Assembly (NCBI GenBank): GCA_023100825.1
Contig: CP095846.1
Coordinates: 868,001-932,000, forward strand
Length of the DNA stretch: 64,000 nucleotides
Direction of reading: 5' to 3'
Origin: Nocardioidaceae bacterium SCSIO 66511
GTDB taxonomy: Bacteria; Actinomycetota; Actinomycetes; Propionibacteriales; Nocardioidaceae
Part shown: positions 28,508 to 35,629 of the stretch, in pieces
Layout of the letters: every line of letters starts with the position of its first letter
Numbering within the stretch: position 1 is the stretch's first letter
The notes under the pieces: model-generated
What the model was told of the DNA's origin: nothing
Databases searched by the model: none
What the model saw: the letters and a program-made list of their open reading frames with translations, nothing else
Translations under genes and position numbers: made by a program

Positions 28508-28650
28508 GCCACGGACGTACCTATGGGCACGGCACCACGTCACTTTGCACGGTGTCCCTGCCGTGCAAGGTGGAGTTCCACCATGTCTACTTGGTGAACC
28601 ACCACCCACCGACCCGGCAAGAGCCAGCCGAATCGGGGACGCCGGCAAGG
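28508..28650 (+). repeat. Multi-hairpin intergenic repeat, copy 2 (family 1)
   Basis: Three dyads in a row are visible. TTGCACGG-TGTCCCTG-CCGTGCAA is at 28545-28568, GGTGGA-GT-TCCACC at 28569-28582, and CACCA-TGTCTACT-TGGTG at 28579-28596. Dyads two and three share bases, so the strand could switch folds. The unit matches the minus strand of 6441-6583. Confidence 0.75.
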
Positions 28651-28716
28651 AGTCCGAGCCCGCAGCCGGTGCACTTGGTGCGACGAATGCCGAGAGGCCC
28701 TACGTACAACGACGAA

Positions 28717-28749
28717 GCGGCCGGCGCGAACCACGTTCGCGCCGGCCGC
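28717..28749 (-). terminator. Hairpin terminator after the PhoX-like gene
   Basis: The perfect 14 bp stem GCGGCCGGCGCGAA / TTCGCGCCGGCCGC has a five-base loop (CCACG). It lies 16 bases beyond the stop of the minus-strand PhoX gene. It may also stop readthrough from nuo and the polyprenyl synthase gene. There is no long T tract, as is usual in actinobacteria. Confidence 0.75.
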
Positions 28750-28764
28750 CTCAGCAGCGTCGGG

Positions 28765-30828
28765 TCAGCGACCGATGCGCTGGTTGTCGATGCGGTACGT
28801 GCAGATGACCGACGGCCGCGGGAAGCGGTCGGTGTGCGGCCACGTCGAGGTCGGCTCCTCGAAGGTCGCGCCGTCGGACTCACCCGGATGCTGCACGGCG
28901 GCGAACACCGTGAGGCCGTCCTCCGATACCAGCGGCCCGCACGTCTCGGCGGCGACCGGAACGGTCAGGAACTGACGTACGTTGCCGCGCTCGCTGCCCC
29001 GTGTCGGTACGGCGAACATCCCGTCGTTGGACCCGAGCGCGTTACCGTCGGTCGAGATCCACAGATTGCCGGCAGGGTCGAACGCCACGTTGTCCGGGCA
29101 GGAGATCGGGCTGACCTGCTCCTTCGGGAACCCGCCGAAGTACGTCTCGGGTGCCTCCGGATCGCCGCAGACCAGGAACAGGTTCCACCGGAACGCCGTC
29201 GCAGCCGCGTCGTTGCCACGCTCGACCCACTCGAGTACGTACCCGTTGCGGTTGCCCGATGCGCTCGTCAGCGGTGCATCGAGCGATTCGCGAACCATTG
29301 AGGTGTCCAGCGGGTTCGCCTCGTCGACGGGCTGGTCCTTGCCGCGGTTCGAGTTGTTGGTCAGCGCCGCGTACACCCGGCCGGTGACGGGGTTGCGCTC
29401 GATGTCCTCGGGGCGGTCCATCTTCGTCGGCGACACCGAGTCGGCCGCGAGCCGCGTGTCGATCAGCACGTCGGCGACGGTCATCCCGTCCACGTACGAC
29501 TCCGTCGCGGAGGTGAGTGCGATCCACTCACCGGTGCCGTCGTACTCATCGTCGTCGAGCCCGTCGCCGGTGAACTTCGCGACGTACAGCGTGCCGTCGT
29601 CCAGCAGGCCGAGGTTGTGCTCGCGAGCCTTCGCGGCCTTGCCCTTGCGGAACTTCTGCCTGGACACGAACTTGTAGATGTAGTCGCCGCGCTCGTCGTC
29701 GCCCATGTAGACGACGACGCGGCCGTCCTTGCTGAGCGAGGTCGTCGCACCTTCGTGCTTCATCCGGCCGAGCATCGTACGCTTGCGCGGCTTGGCCTTC
29801 GGGTGCTGCGGGTCGATCTCGACGATGTAGCCGAACCGGAACGGCTCGTTCGGCTCCTTGGTCAGATCGAACCGGTCGTCGACATCGCCCCAGCCGCGGC
29901 CCTCGCCGCTCAGTCCGTACCGGTCGTAGCTGTCGGCATGCTTCGGGTCGAGGTCGCCGGATGCGTCGAAGTAGCCGTTGAAGTTCTCCTCGCCGGACAG
30001 GAACGTGCCCCACGGCGTCATGCCGCCCGAGCAGTTGCCGATCGTGCCGCGCGCGGTGCGACCCTTCGGGTTCGCGCTCGTCCGCATCCGCTTGTCACCG
30101 GCGGCCGGGCCGGTCAGCTGCATGGGAGTGTCTGCGGTGATCCGTCGGTTCAGCTTGGTCTTACCGACCGGACGCTGCTTCCACGCGCCGTCGCGGCGGC
30201 CACGCTCGATCTCGACGACGCTGAACCCGTGTGCGGCCATCTCGATGCGCTTCTGGGTGTCCGCGTCGTACCAATCGGTCGGGAACATCAGCTCGGGGTC
30301 GGTGTACTCGTTGTTGACGCCGAGGATGGCGCGGTTCTTCTCACCCTGGACGGGGAGTACGCCGACGTAGTCGCAGTTGTAGCCGAACTGCTGTGCCTGT
30401 GCCTCGGGCGACTGCTTGTACACGTTGAACCGTGGCGCACCCGGCACGACCCGGTCGCCCCACGAGATGATGACGTCGTAGTCGTACCCGGCGGGCACCG
30501 TCACGTTGTCGCGTACGTTCGGGCGTACCGGCCGGAACGCGAGCTCTGCGGCGGCACTGCCCTTACCCGGCTTGCCCGGCTTGGCAACCGCCGCGGCCGC
30601 CGGGCCGGCGAGGGTTGCGCCGAGACCAACGGTCACCGACGCCGCCGCGCCACCTCGGAGGAGCGACCTGCGCGCAACCACGGAGGCGAGCACATTCGAC
30701 ATGTGCTCGTTGTCGGATTTGTTCGGGATCGGCTTATCGCATGCGTCGCCACAGCGGTAGTGGCAGGTCATCGCGCTTCGAGACCCATGCGGGCCGGTCG
30801 GGTTGATCAACGGCAGCAGTCGCGGCAT
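28765..30828 (-). CDS. PhoX-like phosphatase, Tat-exported (DUF839)
   Basis: A 687-residue protein. A conserved N-terminal Cys motif (TCHYRCGDAC, residues 21-30) precedes a twin-arginine signal ARRSLLRGG (Arg53-Arg54) and Ala-rich hydrophobic stretch. The mature part shows PhoX-family segments (GVNNEYTDPELMF, NCSGGMTPWGTFLSGEENF, YKFVSRQKFRKG, RPEDIERNPVTGRVYAALTNNS). PhoX enzymes are Ca/Fe-dependent alkaline phosphatases folded as beta-propellers and act outside the cell. ATG 30828 is chosen for GGAG seven bases upstream; a TTG lies at 30840. A possible PHO box precedes it. Confidence 0.85.
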   Translation of the reverse strand: MPRLLPLINPTGPHGSRSAMTCHYRCGDACDKPIPNKSDNEHMSNVLASVVARRSLLRGGAAASVTVGLGATLAGPAAAAVAKPGKPGKGSAAAELAFRPVRPNVRDNVTVPAGYDYDVIISWGDRVVPGAPRFNVYKQSPEAQAQQFGYNCDYVGVLPVQGEKNRAILGVNNEYTDPELMFPTDWYDADTQKRIEMAAHGFSVVEIERGRRDGAWKQRPVGKTKLNRRITADTPMQLTGPAAGDKRMRTSANPKGRTARGTIGNCSGGMTPWGTFLSGEENFNGYFDASGDLDPKHADSYDRYGLSGEGRGWGDVDDRFDLTKEPNEPFRFGYIVEIDPQHPKAKPRKRTMLGRMKHEGATTSLSKDGRVVVYMGDDERGDYIYKFVSRQKFRKGKAAKAREHNLGLLDDGTLYVAKFTGDGLDDDEYDGTGEWIALTSATESYVDGMTVADVLIDTRLAADSVSPTKMDRPEDIERNPVTGRVYAALTNNSNRGKDQPVDEANPLDTSMVRESLDAPLTSASGNRNGYVLEWVERGNDAAATAFRWNLFLVCGDPEAPETYFGGFPKEQVSPISCPDNVAFDPAGNLWISTDGNALGSNDGMFAVPTRGSERGNVRQFLTVPVAAETCGPLVSEDGLTVFAAVQHPGESDGATFEEPTSTWPHTDRFPRPSVICTYRIDNQRIGR

Positions 30829-30874
30829 CGCTCGCTCCAAAGATGCGGGGAGTTGTCTTGCGTGCGTGACGTTA

Positions 30875-30912
30875 AGCAGCCAACACGTTCACCGGATGAC
30901 GTACGGGTGAAC
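30875..30912 (-). promoter_or_regulatory. Possible PHO box upstream of the PhoX-like gene
   Basis: On the minus strand GTTCACCCGTA is followed by the degenerate 11-base unit CGTCATCCGGT. The Streptomyces PhoP box is built from 11-base direct repeats with a GTTCACC core. A second GTTCACC lies on the other strand (30887-30893), so the site can also be read as a 7-12-7 inverted repeat. It is 50-85 bases before the start codon. Confidence 0.4.
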
Positions 30913-30931
30913 GGTCGGGTACGCCGAGGAG

Positions 30932-31855
30932 TCAGCGGGCCGGTGCCTGCGCGGCGCGGCGCAGCAGCCGGCGACGGTTGGCGATGCCCTCGACGGTGAT
31001 GATCGCCAACGCGGCCCAGACCAAAATGAACCCGACCCACCGGGCCGGTGTCATGTCCTCGTGGAAGACCAGGATGCCCAGCAGGAACTGCAGCGTCGGC
31101 GTCACGTACTGCAGCAGTCCGAGCATCGTCATCGTGACTCGGTTCGCTGCGCCCGCGAACAGCAGCAGCGGGATAGCGGTGAGTACGCCGGCCAGTACGA
31201 GTAGCAGGGCGTTGCCGACTCCTCGGTGGCCGAACGATCCCGAGCCGTCGACATCGAGGTAGCCGAGGTACGCGAGGGCGAGCGGTGCGAGCACCATGGT
31301 CTCCAGACCGAGCCCTTCCAGTGCTCCGACGCCGACCTTCTTCTTCAGCAGCCCGTACGTGGCGAACGAGAACGCAAGCGCCAACGAGATGTACGGCGGC
31401 CGGCCATAGTCGACACCCAGCTCGATCACCGCAGCGAATGCGAGAGCGAGCGCCGCCCACTGCACGACGCGGAGCCGCTCGCCCAGGACGACGACACCCA
31501 TCAGGATCGTCACCAGCGGGTTGATGAAGTAGCCGAGCGAGGTCTCGACGACGTGCCCGTTGTTGACGCCGTAGATGTACACGCCCCAGTTCACGGCGAT
31601 GAAGATCGCGGCCAGGGTCAACAAGCCGAGCCGGCGCGGCGACCGTACGACGGCCAGCGCGCTGCGCCATTTGCCGAGCAGGGTGAGCAGGCCGATGACC
31701 AGCGCCAACGACCAGACGACCCGGTGCGAGAGGATCTCCACCGGTCCGGCGGGCTCCAGCAACGGGAAGTAGAGCGGGAAGAACCCCCAGATGGTGTACG
31801 CGGCGGCGCCGAACACGAAACCTCGGCGTCGATCATCCGCGAACTCAGCACTCAC
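30932..31855 (-). CDS. rarD: EamA-family transporter, RarD type
   Basis: A 307-residue protein with ten TM helices. RarD hallmarks are AYTIWGFFPLYFPLLEPAGP, EILSHRVVWSL, NWGVYIYGVNNGHVVETSLGYFINPL and GLLQYVTPTLQFLLG. RarD belongs to the drug/metabolite transporter superfamily; it was named for chloramphenicol sensitivity but its substrate is uncertain. The start is GTG 31855 without a clear RBS. It ends 100 bp before the PhoX start on the same strand. Confidence 0.88.
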   Translation of the reverse strand: MSAEFADDRRRGFVFGAAAYTIWGFFPLYFPLLEPAGPVEILSHRVVWSLALVIGLLTLLGKWRSALAVVRSPRRLGLLTLAAIFIAVNWGVYIYGVNNGHVVETSLGYFINPLVTILMGVVVLGERLRVVQWAALALAFAAVIELGVDYGRPPYISLALAFSFATYGLLKKKVGVGALEGLGLETMVLAPLALAYLGYLDVDGSGSFGHRGVGNALLLVLAGVLTAIPLLLFAGAANRVTMTMLGLLQYVTPTLQFLLGILVFHEDMTPARWVGFILVWAALAIITVEGIANRRRLLRRAAQAPAR

Positions 31856-31892
31856 CAGATGAGTCTAGTGATCGTGGATGGCGTCAGCGCGG

Positions 31893-32468
31893 TCAGTCCG
31901 GTAGGCGGTCGGCGAAGCTCCGCGCGAGGACATCGCCGCAGGTCAGCAGGGCTGTGGTCGTACGTGTTGCCCGGGAGATCACGAACGCTCCCTCCAGGCC
32001 GCACACCAGCGCAGTCGTGAGCTCGGCTGCGGTTTCGGCATCGACACCGCGGTCGACGAAGTACGCGGTGCCGACGTGCTGCCAGGACGTGAAGACCTCG
32101 GCCGTCGCTTCGCGCAATGGCTCGTTCGTACTCGCGACCTCGAGCGCGACGGTGGCGATCGGGCACGCGTCGGCGAAGTCGGACTCCTCCAGATGCTGCG
32201 CGGCCAGTTCGAAGTAGCGCCGGATGCCGCTGGTCAGATCGGGCGCATCGGCAAACGCGAGCGGGAGCACGCCCGCGTACTCGGCGCCCGAGGTGCGGAT
32301 CGCTTCGGCACTGATCTGCTGTTTGCCGCCGGGAAAGTGGTGATAGATCGAACCGAACGGCGCGCCCGCGCGCTCGACTATCTGTTTGATGCCGGTAGCG
32401 GCGTAGCCCTGGTCGCGCAGTAGCTCGGCCGTGCTCGCCACGATCCGGTCACGGGTTCCGGTTGTCAT
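31893..32468 (-). CDS. TetR-family regulator, LmrA/YxaF type
   Basis: A 191-residue protein. The N-terminal HTH runs about residues 4-50 (TRDRIVASTAELLRDQGYAA, then APFGSIYHHFPGGKQQ). That recognition-helix end and the ACPIATVALEVAS stretch are typical of the LmrA/YxaF subgroup, which represses drug or flavonoid-responsive genes. ATG 32468 has GGAGGT five bases upstream; a longer in-frame start would lie inside the operator. The gene is divergent from the alpha/beta hydrolase at 32549, and a 34 bp palindrome between them fits autoregulation plus control of the hydrolase. Confidence 0.88.
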   Translation of the reverse strand: MTTGTRDRIVASTAELLRDQGYAATGIKQIVERAGAPFGSIYHHFPGGKQQISAEAIRTSGAEYAGVLPLAFADAPDLTSGIRRYFELAAQHLEESDFADACPIATVALEVASTNEPLREATAEVFTSWQHVGTAYFVDRGVDAETAAELTTALVCGLEGAFVISRATRTTTALLTCGDVLARSFADRLPD

Positions 32469-32487
32469 CAGCACCTCCGCGGACCAT

Positions 32488-32521
32488 ACTAGAGCGATCA
32501 TTCTAGAACGATCACTCTAGT
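32488..32521. promoter_or_regulatory. TetR operator, 34 bp palindrome
   Basis: A near-perfect palindrome centred on TTCTAGAA, with outer ends ACTAGAG and CTCTAGT and GATC in each arm. The two arms differ only by transitions at matching places. It can also be read as TCTAGA-type half-sites repeating about every 13 bp, enough for two overlapping TetR dimers. It lies 20 bp before the TetR ATG and 28 bp before the hydrolase ATG. Confidence 0.8.
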
Positions 32522-32548
32522 CGAGGCCGGCTAGTTGGGGGCGAAGCG

Positions 32549-33406
32549 ATGCAGACAGCATCAGTACCGGCAGGCACCATCGAGTACGCAGACACCGGCG
32601 GCGACGGTCCGGTGGTCGTCTTCCTGCACGGCCTGTTCATGAACGGTTCGACGTGGCGCGACGTGGTACCGCAGCTAGCGGACTCCTATCGCTGCATCAC
32701 TCCGAACCTCCCCCTCGGTTCGCATCGCATTCCGATGAACGAGGACGCCGACCTCGCGCTGTTCGCCATGACCAATTTGGTCGCGGACTTCCTGGACGCA
32801 CTCGACCTGCACGACGTCACGCTGGTCACGATCGACTGGGGAGGAAGCCTCTTCCTCACCGCCGAAGGTCGTGACGACCGCATTGCGCGGCAGGTGATCT
32901 GCCCAGCCGAGGCGTACGACAACTTCCCGCCGGGACTCGCCGGCAAAGTGGCCGTACTCGCCTGCAGACTGCCCGGTGGCATCAGCCTTGGCCTGCGCCA
33001 GTTGCGGATCTCTTGGCTCCGGAACTCCCCGCTGATGTTCGGCGGGTTGTTCAAGAAGGGGCTGCCCGACGACATCGCACGCGAATGGACCGCGCCGGGT
33101 CTTGCCTCTGCTGATATCCGTCGTGACCTGCGTAAGTACGGTCGTCGGCAGCCGCCGAAGTCAGAACTGATCGCGGCGACGGAGCGGCTCGCGGACTTCG
33201 AGGGTCCGACGCTGATTGTCTGGGCGCCGGAGAGCGCGATGATGCCGGCGGAGCACGGGCGTCGACTCGCCGAGCTGATCCCGCACGCCCGCTCCGTCGA
33301 GATCCTCGACGCACACACGATGGTCAACGAGGACCAGCCCGAGGAGTTCGTCCGCCAGCTGGGTGCGTTCCTCGCCGACACCGACGCGTCGATCGCGAGA
33401 AGCTAA
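32549..33406 (+). CDS. Alpha/beta hydrolase with Asp nucleophile (dehalogenase/epoxide-hydrolase type)
   Basis: A 285-residue alpha/beta-hydrolase. HGLF at 27-30 is the oxyanion loop. The nucleophile elbow reads TIDWGG, so the nucleophile is Asp96 followed by Trp97 rather than the Ser of GxSxG. This Asp-Trp-Gly pattern is shared by haloalkane dehalogenases and epoxide hydrolases. The catalytic His is probably His256 in AHTMVNEDQP. A cap domain spans about residues 125-210. GGGGGCGAAGCG supports the ATG. Substrate is unknown. Control by the divergent TetR protein suggests a xenobiotic-type inducer. Confidence 0.82.
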   Translation: MQTASVPAGTIEYADTGGDGPVVVFLHGLFMNGSTWRDVVPQLADSYRCITPNLPLGSHRIPMNEDADLALFAMTNLVADFLDALDLHDVTLVTIDWGGSLFLTAEGRDDRIARQVICPAEAYDNFPPGLAGKVAVLACRLPGGISLGLRQLRISWLRNSPLMFGGLFKKGLPDDIAREWTAPGLASADIRRDLRKYGRRQPPKSELIAATERLADFEGPTLIVWAPESAMMPAEHGRRLAELIPHARSVEILDAHTMVNEDQPEEFVRQLGAFLADTDASIARS

Positions 33407-33440
33407 CACATACTGAGATATCGGCCTGCGTACGACTGGA

Positions 33441-33466
33441 CGCTGATACCTTCCTGCGTATCAGCG
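33441..33466. promoter_or_regulatory. Inverted repeat upstream of the MetE-like gene
   Basis: The perfect 9 bp arms CGCTGATAC and GTATCAGCG enclose CTTCCTGC, 24 bases before the ATG at 33491. It could be an operator for that gene or a weak terminator of the hydrolase gene; no T tract follows. Confidence 0.45.
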
Positions 33467-33490
33467 CCACCATCGAATCCAGGAGCCGCT

Positions 33491-34525
33491 ATGCCGGGCC
33501 CGCTTGTCCCAGTCCACCTCTGCGGCAGCGTCCCGCTGGCGGACGCCACGGCCGTGTTCACCCAGGCCGCGCATCGACTTGGCGTCGCCGTCGGGCGGAT
33601 CCCCGACGGTGAGACGGGCGTACGCGACAACTGGGTCGTCTGGCAGCTCCCGATGCTGCAGGCACATCCCGACCTCGAGACCGTGCCGCCGCCGAGCCCG
33701 GAGTACGGGCCGAGCATGCGAGTGCAGGCAAAGCCCGGCATCGATCCGGCGTCGGTGAGGTTCGAGTCGCTGGGGTACGCAGACGCTGCACGGGCGTCAT
33801 GGCAGATCTTCAGCGAGCTGCAGGACGGTGGAGTGATCGCGCCCGAGGTGCGGTTCCAAGTGAGCCTCCCCACGCCGATCGCCGTTGTGGCGGCATTCGT
33901 CGGCGCACACCAGGCCGAGCTCGAGGTTGCTTACGAGGATGCGATCCTGCGCGAGCTCGCCGAGATCGTCGCCGCGGTCCCGGCAGACCGTCTCGCCGTC
34001 CAGTGGGACACTGCGGTCGAGTTCGCGGTGTTCGAGGGCGTATTTCCGTCGTGGTTCGGAGCGGACTACGACGACCAGCGTGCGGAGGTCGCGCGGCGAC
34101 TCGTGCGTCTCGGCAACGCCGTGCCCGCGGGCGTGCAGCTGGGCTATCACCTCTGCTACGGCGACTTCGGGCACGAGCACTTCGTGGAGCCCGCCGACAC
34201 CTCGAAGCTCGCCGACATCGCGAACGACCTCGGCGCGGGTCTCGATCGCGACCTGAACTGGGTGCACCTTCCGGTGCCGCGCGGGCGCGACGACGCCGCG
34301 TACTTCGAACCTCTGAGTGCGCTCGCCCTTCGACCGGAGACGACCGTCTACCTCGGGCTCGTACACGCAACGGACGGGCAGCCCGGCGCCGAACGCCGGA
34401 TCGCCGCCGCCAGGGCCGCGATCTCGGAATTCGGCATCGCAACGGAATGTGGCATGGGCCGACGTCCCGCCGAGCAGATCCCCGGCCTGCTGGATCTGCA
34501 CGCACAACTCGCGGCCGAGCTCTGA
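33491..34525 (+). CDS. MetE-like TIM-barrel protein of unknown function
   Basis: A 344-residue protein that resembles the catalytic half of cobalamin-independent methionine synthase. The likely zinc ligands are His220-x-Cys222 (GYHLCYGDFGHEH, compare HMCYSEF in MetE) and Cys320 (TECGMGRRP, compare the DCGLKTR motif). The folate- and peptide-binding N-terminal half of MetE is absent. The N-terminus PVHLCGSVPLAD is unlike MetE. A role in thiol methyl transfer or C-S chemistry is inferred only. AGGAG lies six bases before the ATG. It follows the hydrolase gene but has its own upstream dyad. Confidence 0.6.
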   Translation: MPGPLVPVHLCGSVPLADATAVFTQAAHRLGVAVGRIPDGETGVRDNWVVWQLPMLQAHPDLETVPPPSPEYGPSMRVQAKPGIDPASVRFESLGYADAARASWQIFSELQDGGVIAPEVRFQVSLPTPIAVVAAFVGAHQAELEVAYEDAILRELAEIVAAVPADRLAVQWDTAVEFAVFEGVFPSWFGADYDDQRAEVARRLVRLGNAVPAGVQLGYHLCYGDFGHEHFVEPADTSKLADIANDLGAGLDRDLNWVHLPVPRGRDDAAYFEPLSALALRPETTVYLGLVHATDGQPGAERRIAAARAAISEFGIATECGMGRRPAEQIPGLLDLHAQLAAEL

Positions 34526-34546
34526 GCGCCTACGGCGCCCGTCGGG

Positions 34547-35629
34547 TCAGCTGACCTTCCAGGTGTCGGGGCCGGTGATCAGGGTCTGCAAGTCACCGGA
34601 GCCGTTCATCTCGGTGGCGGACTCGACCTGCTGCCGGGCCAAATCGTCGTACGTAGGACGCTCGATCTGGCGGAAGATCCCCACCGGTGCGCGGTCGAGC
34701 TGGCCGGCGGCGGTGAGCCGCGACAACGCGAACGCCTGGCTGGGGTCTTCGGCGTACGCATCGTGCACGACCAGCTTGTCGACATCGTCGTCGCCGGTGA
34801 CGTCGACGACCTCGAAAGCACCCGTCGCCCCGTCGCGTACGAGCCCCTGCTCACCATTGGGGCCGAAACGCACGGGCTGACCGTGCTCGAGCCGGATGAC
34901 CGCGTAGTCCTTCGTCTCGTTGTCCTTGATCGTGTCGAATGCGCCGTCATTGAAGATCGGGCAGTTCTGGTAGATCTCGACGAGCGAGGTGCCACGGTGT
35001 GCTGCGGCCTCGCGGAGCACACCGGTCAGGTGTTTGCGGTCCGAGTCGATCGTGCGCGCCACGAACGTCGCCTCCGCACCGAGCGCGACCGATACCGGGT
35101 TGAACGGGGTGTCCAGCGATCCGTACGGGGTCGACTTGGTGACCTTGCCGAGTTCGGACGTGGGGGAGTACTGCCCCTTGGTGAGGCCGTAGATCCTGTT
35201 GTTGAACAGCAGAATCGTCATGTTGACGTTGCGCCGCAGCGCGTGGATGAGGTGGTTGCCGCCGATCGAAAGTGCATCGCCGTCTCCCGTGACGACCCAC
35301 ACCGACAGGTCCGGTCGGGTCGACGCGAGTCCGGTCGCGATCGCCGGCGCCCGACCGTGGATCGAATGCATTCCGTACGTGTCGAGGTAGTACGGGAAGC
35401 GCGACGAGCAGCCGATGCCCGATACGAACACTATGTTCTCGCGTTTCAACCCGAGCTCGGGCAGGAAGCCCTGTACGGCTGCCAGCACGACGTAGTCGCC
35501 GCAACCGGGGCACCAGCGCACCTCCTGGTCGGAGCCGAACTCCTTGCGGGTCTGCTTCTCGTCCGTCGTGGGTACGGATGCGAGCCCGTCACGCGCCAGG
35601 CTCGGCGTGGGCAGGTCGACGGCGGTCAT
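34547..35629 (-). CDS. korB: 2-oxoglutarate:ferredoxin oxidoreductase, beta subunit
   Basis: A 360-residue TPP-binding subunit. CPGCGD (40-45) and the TPP motif from GDG (114-116) to NN (142-143) are present, with SGIGCSSRFPYY and MHSIHGRAPAIATG typical of KorB. No ferredoxin domain is fused. With KorA it decarboxylates 2-oxoglutarate to succinyl-CoA and reduces ferredoxin, replacing or backing up 2-oxoglutarate dehydrogenase. Its ATG overlaps the stop of korA (ATGA), so the two are translationally coupled. Confidence 0.92.
   Translation of the reverse strand: MTAVDLPTPSLARDGLASVPTTDEKQTRKEFGSDQEVRWCPGCGDYVVLAAVQGFLPELGLKRENIVFVSGIGCSSRFPYYLDTYGMHSIHGRAPAIATGLASTRPDLSVWVVTGDGDALSIGGNHLIHALRRNVNMTILLFNNRIYGLTKGQYSPTSELGKVTKSTPYGSLDTPFNPVSVALGAEATFVARTIDSDRKHLTGVLREAAAHRGTSLVEIYQNCPIFNDGAFDTIKDNETKDYAVIRLEHGQPVRFGPNGEQGLVRDGATGAFEVVDVTGDDDVDKLVVHDAYAEDPSQAFALSRLTAAGQLDRAPVGIFRQIERPTYDDLARQQVESATEMNGSGDLQTLITGPDTWKVS

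Larger units (their letters stand above)
28436..28764. other. Gene-free gap holding a repeat and a terminator
   Basis: The 329 bases between the convergent polyprenyl synthase and PhoX genes contain the second copy of the multi-hairpin repeat (28508-28650) and a strong hairpin (28717-28749). Open frames across the repeat are not supported as genes: they cross from the end of the synthase gene into the repeat and lack an RBS. Confidence 0.7.

Noticed and set aside
28477-29301. 274-codon plus-strand frame running from the family 1 repeat into the PhoX region
   Set aside because: Most of it is antisense to the PhoX-like gene, and the rest is the palindromic repeat.
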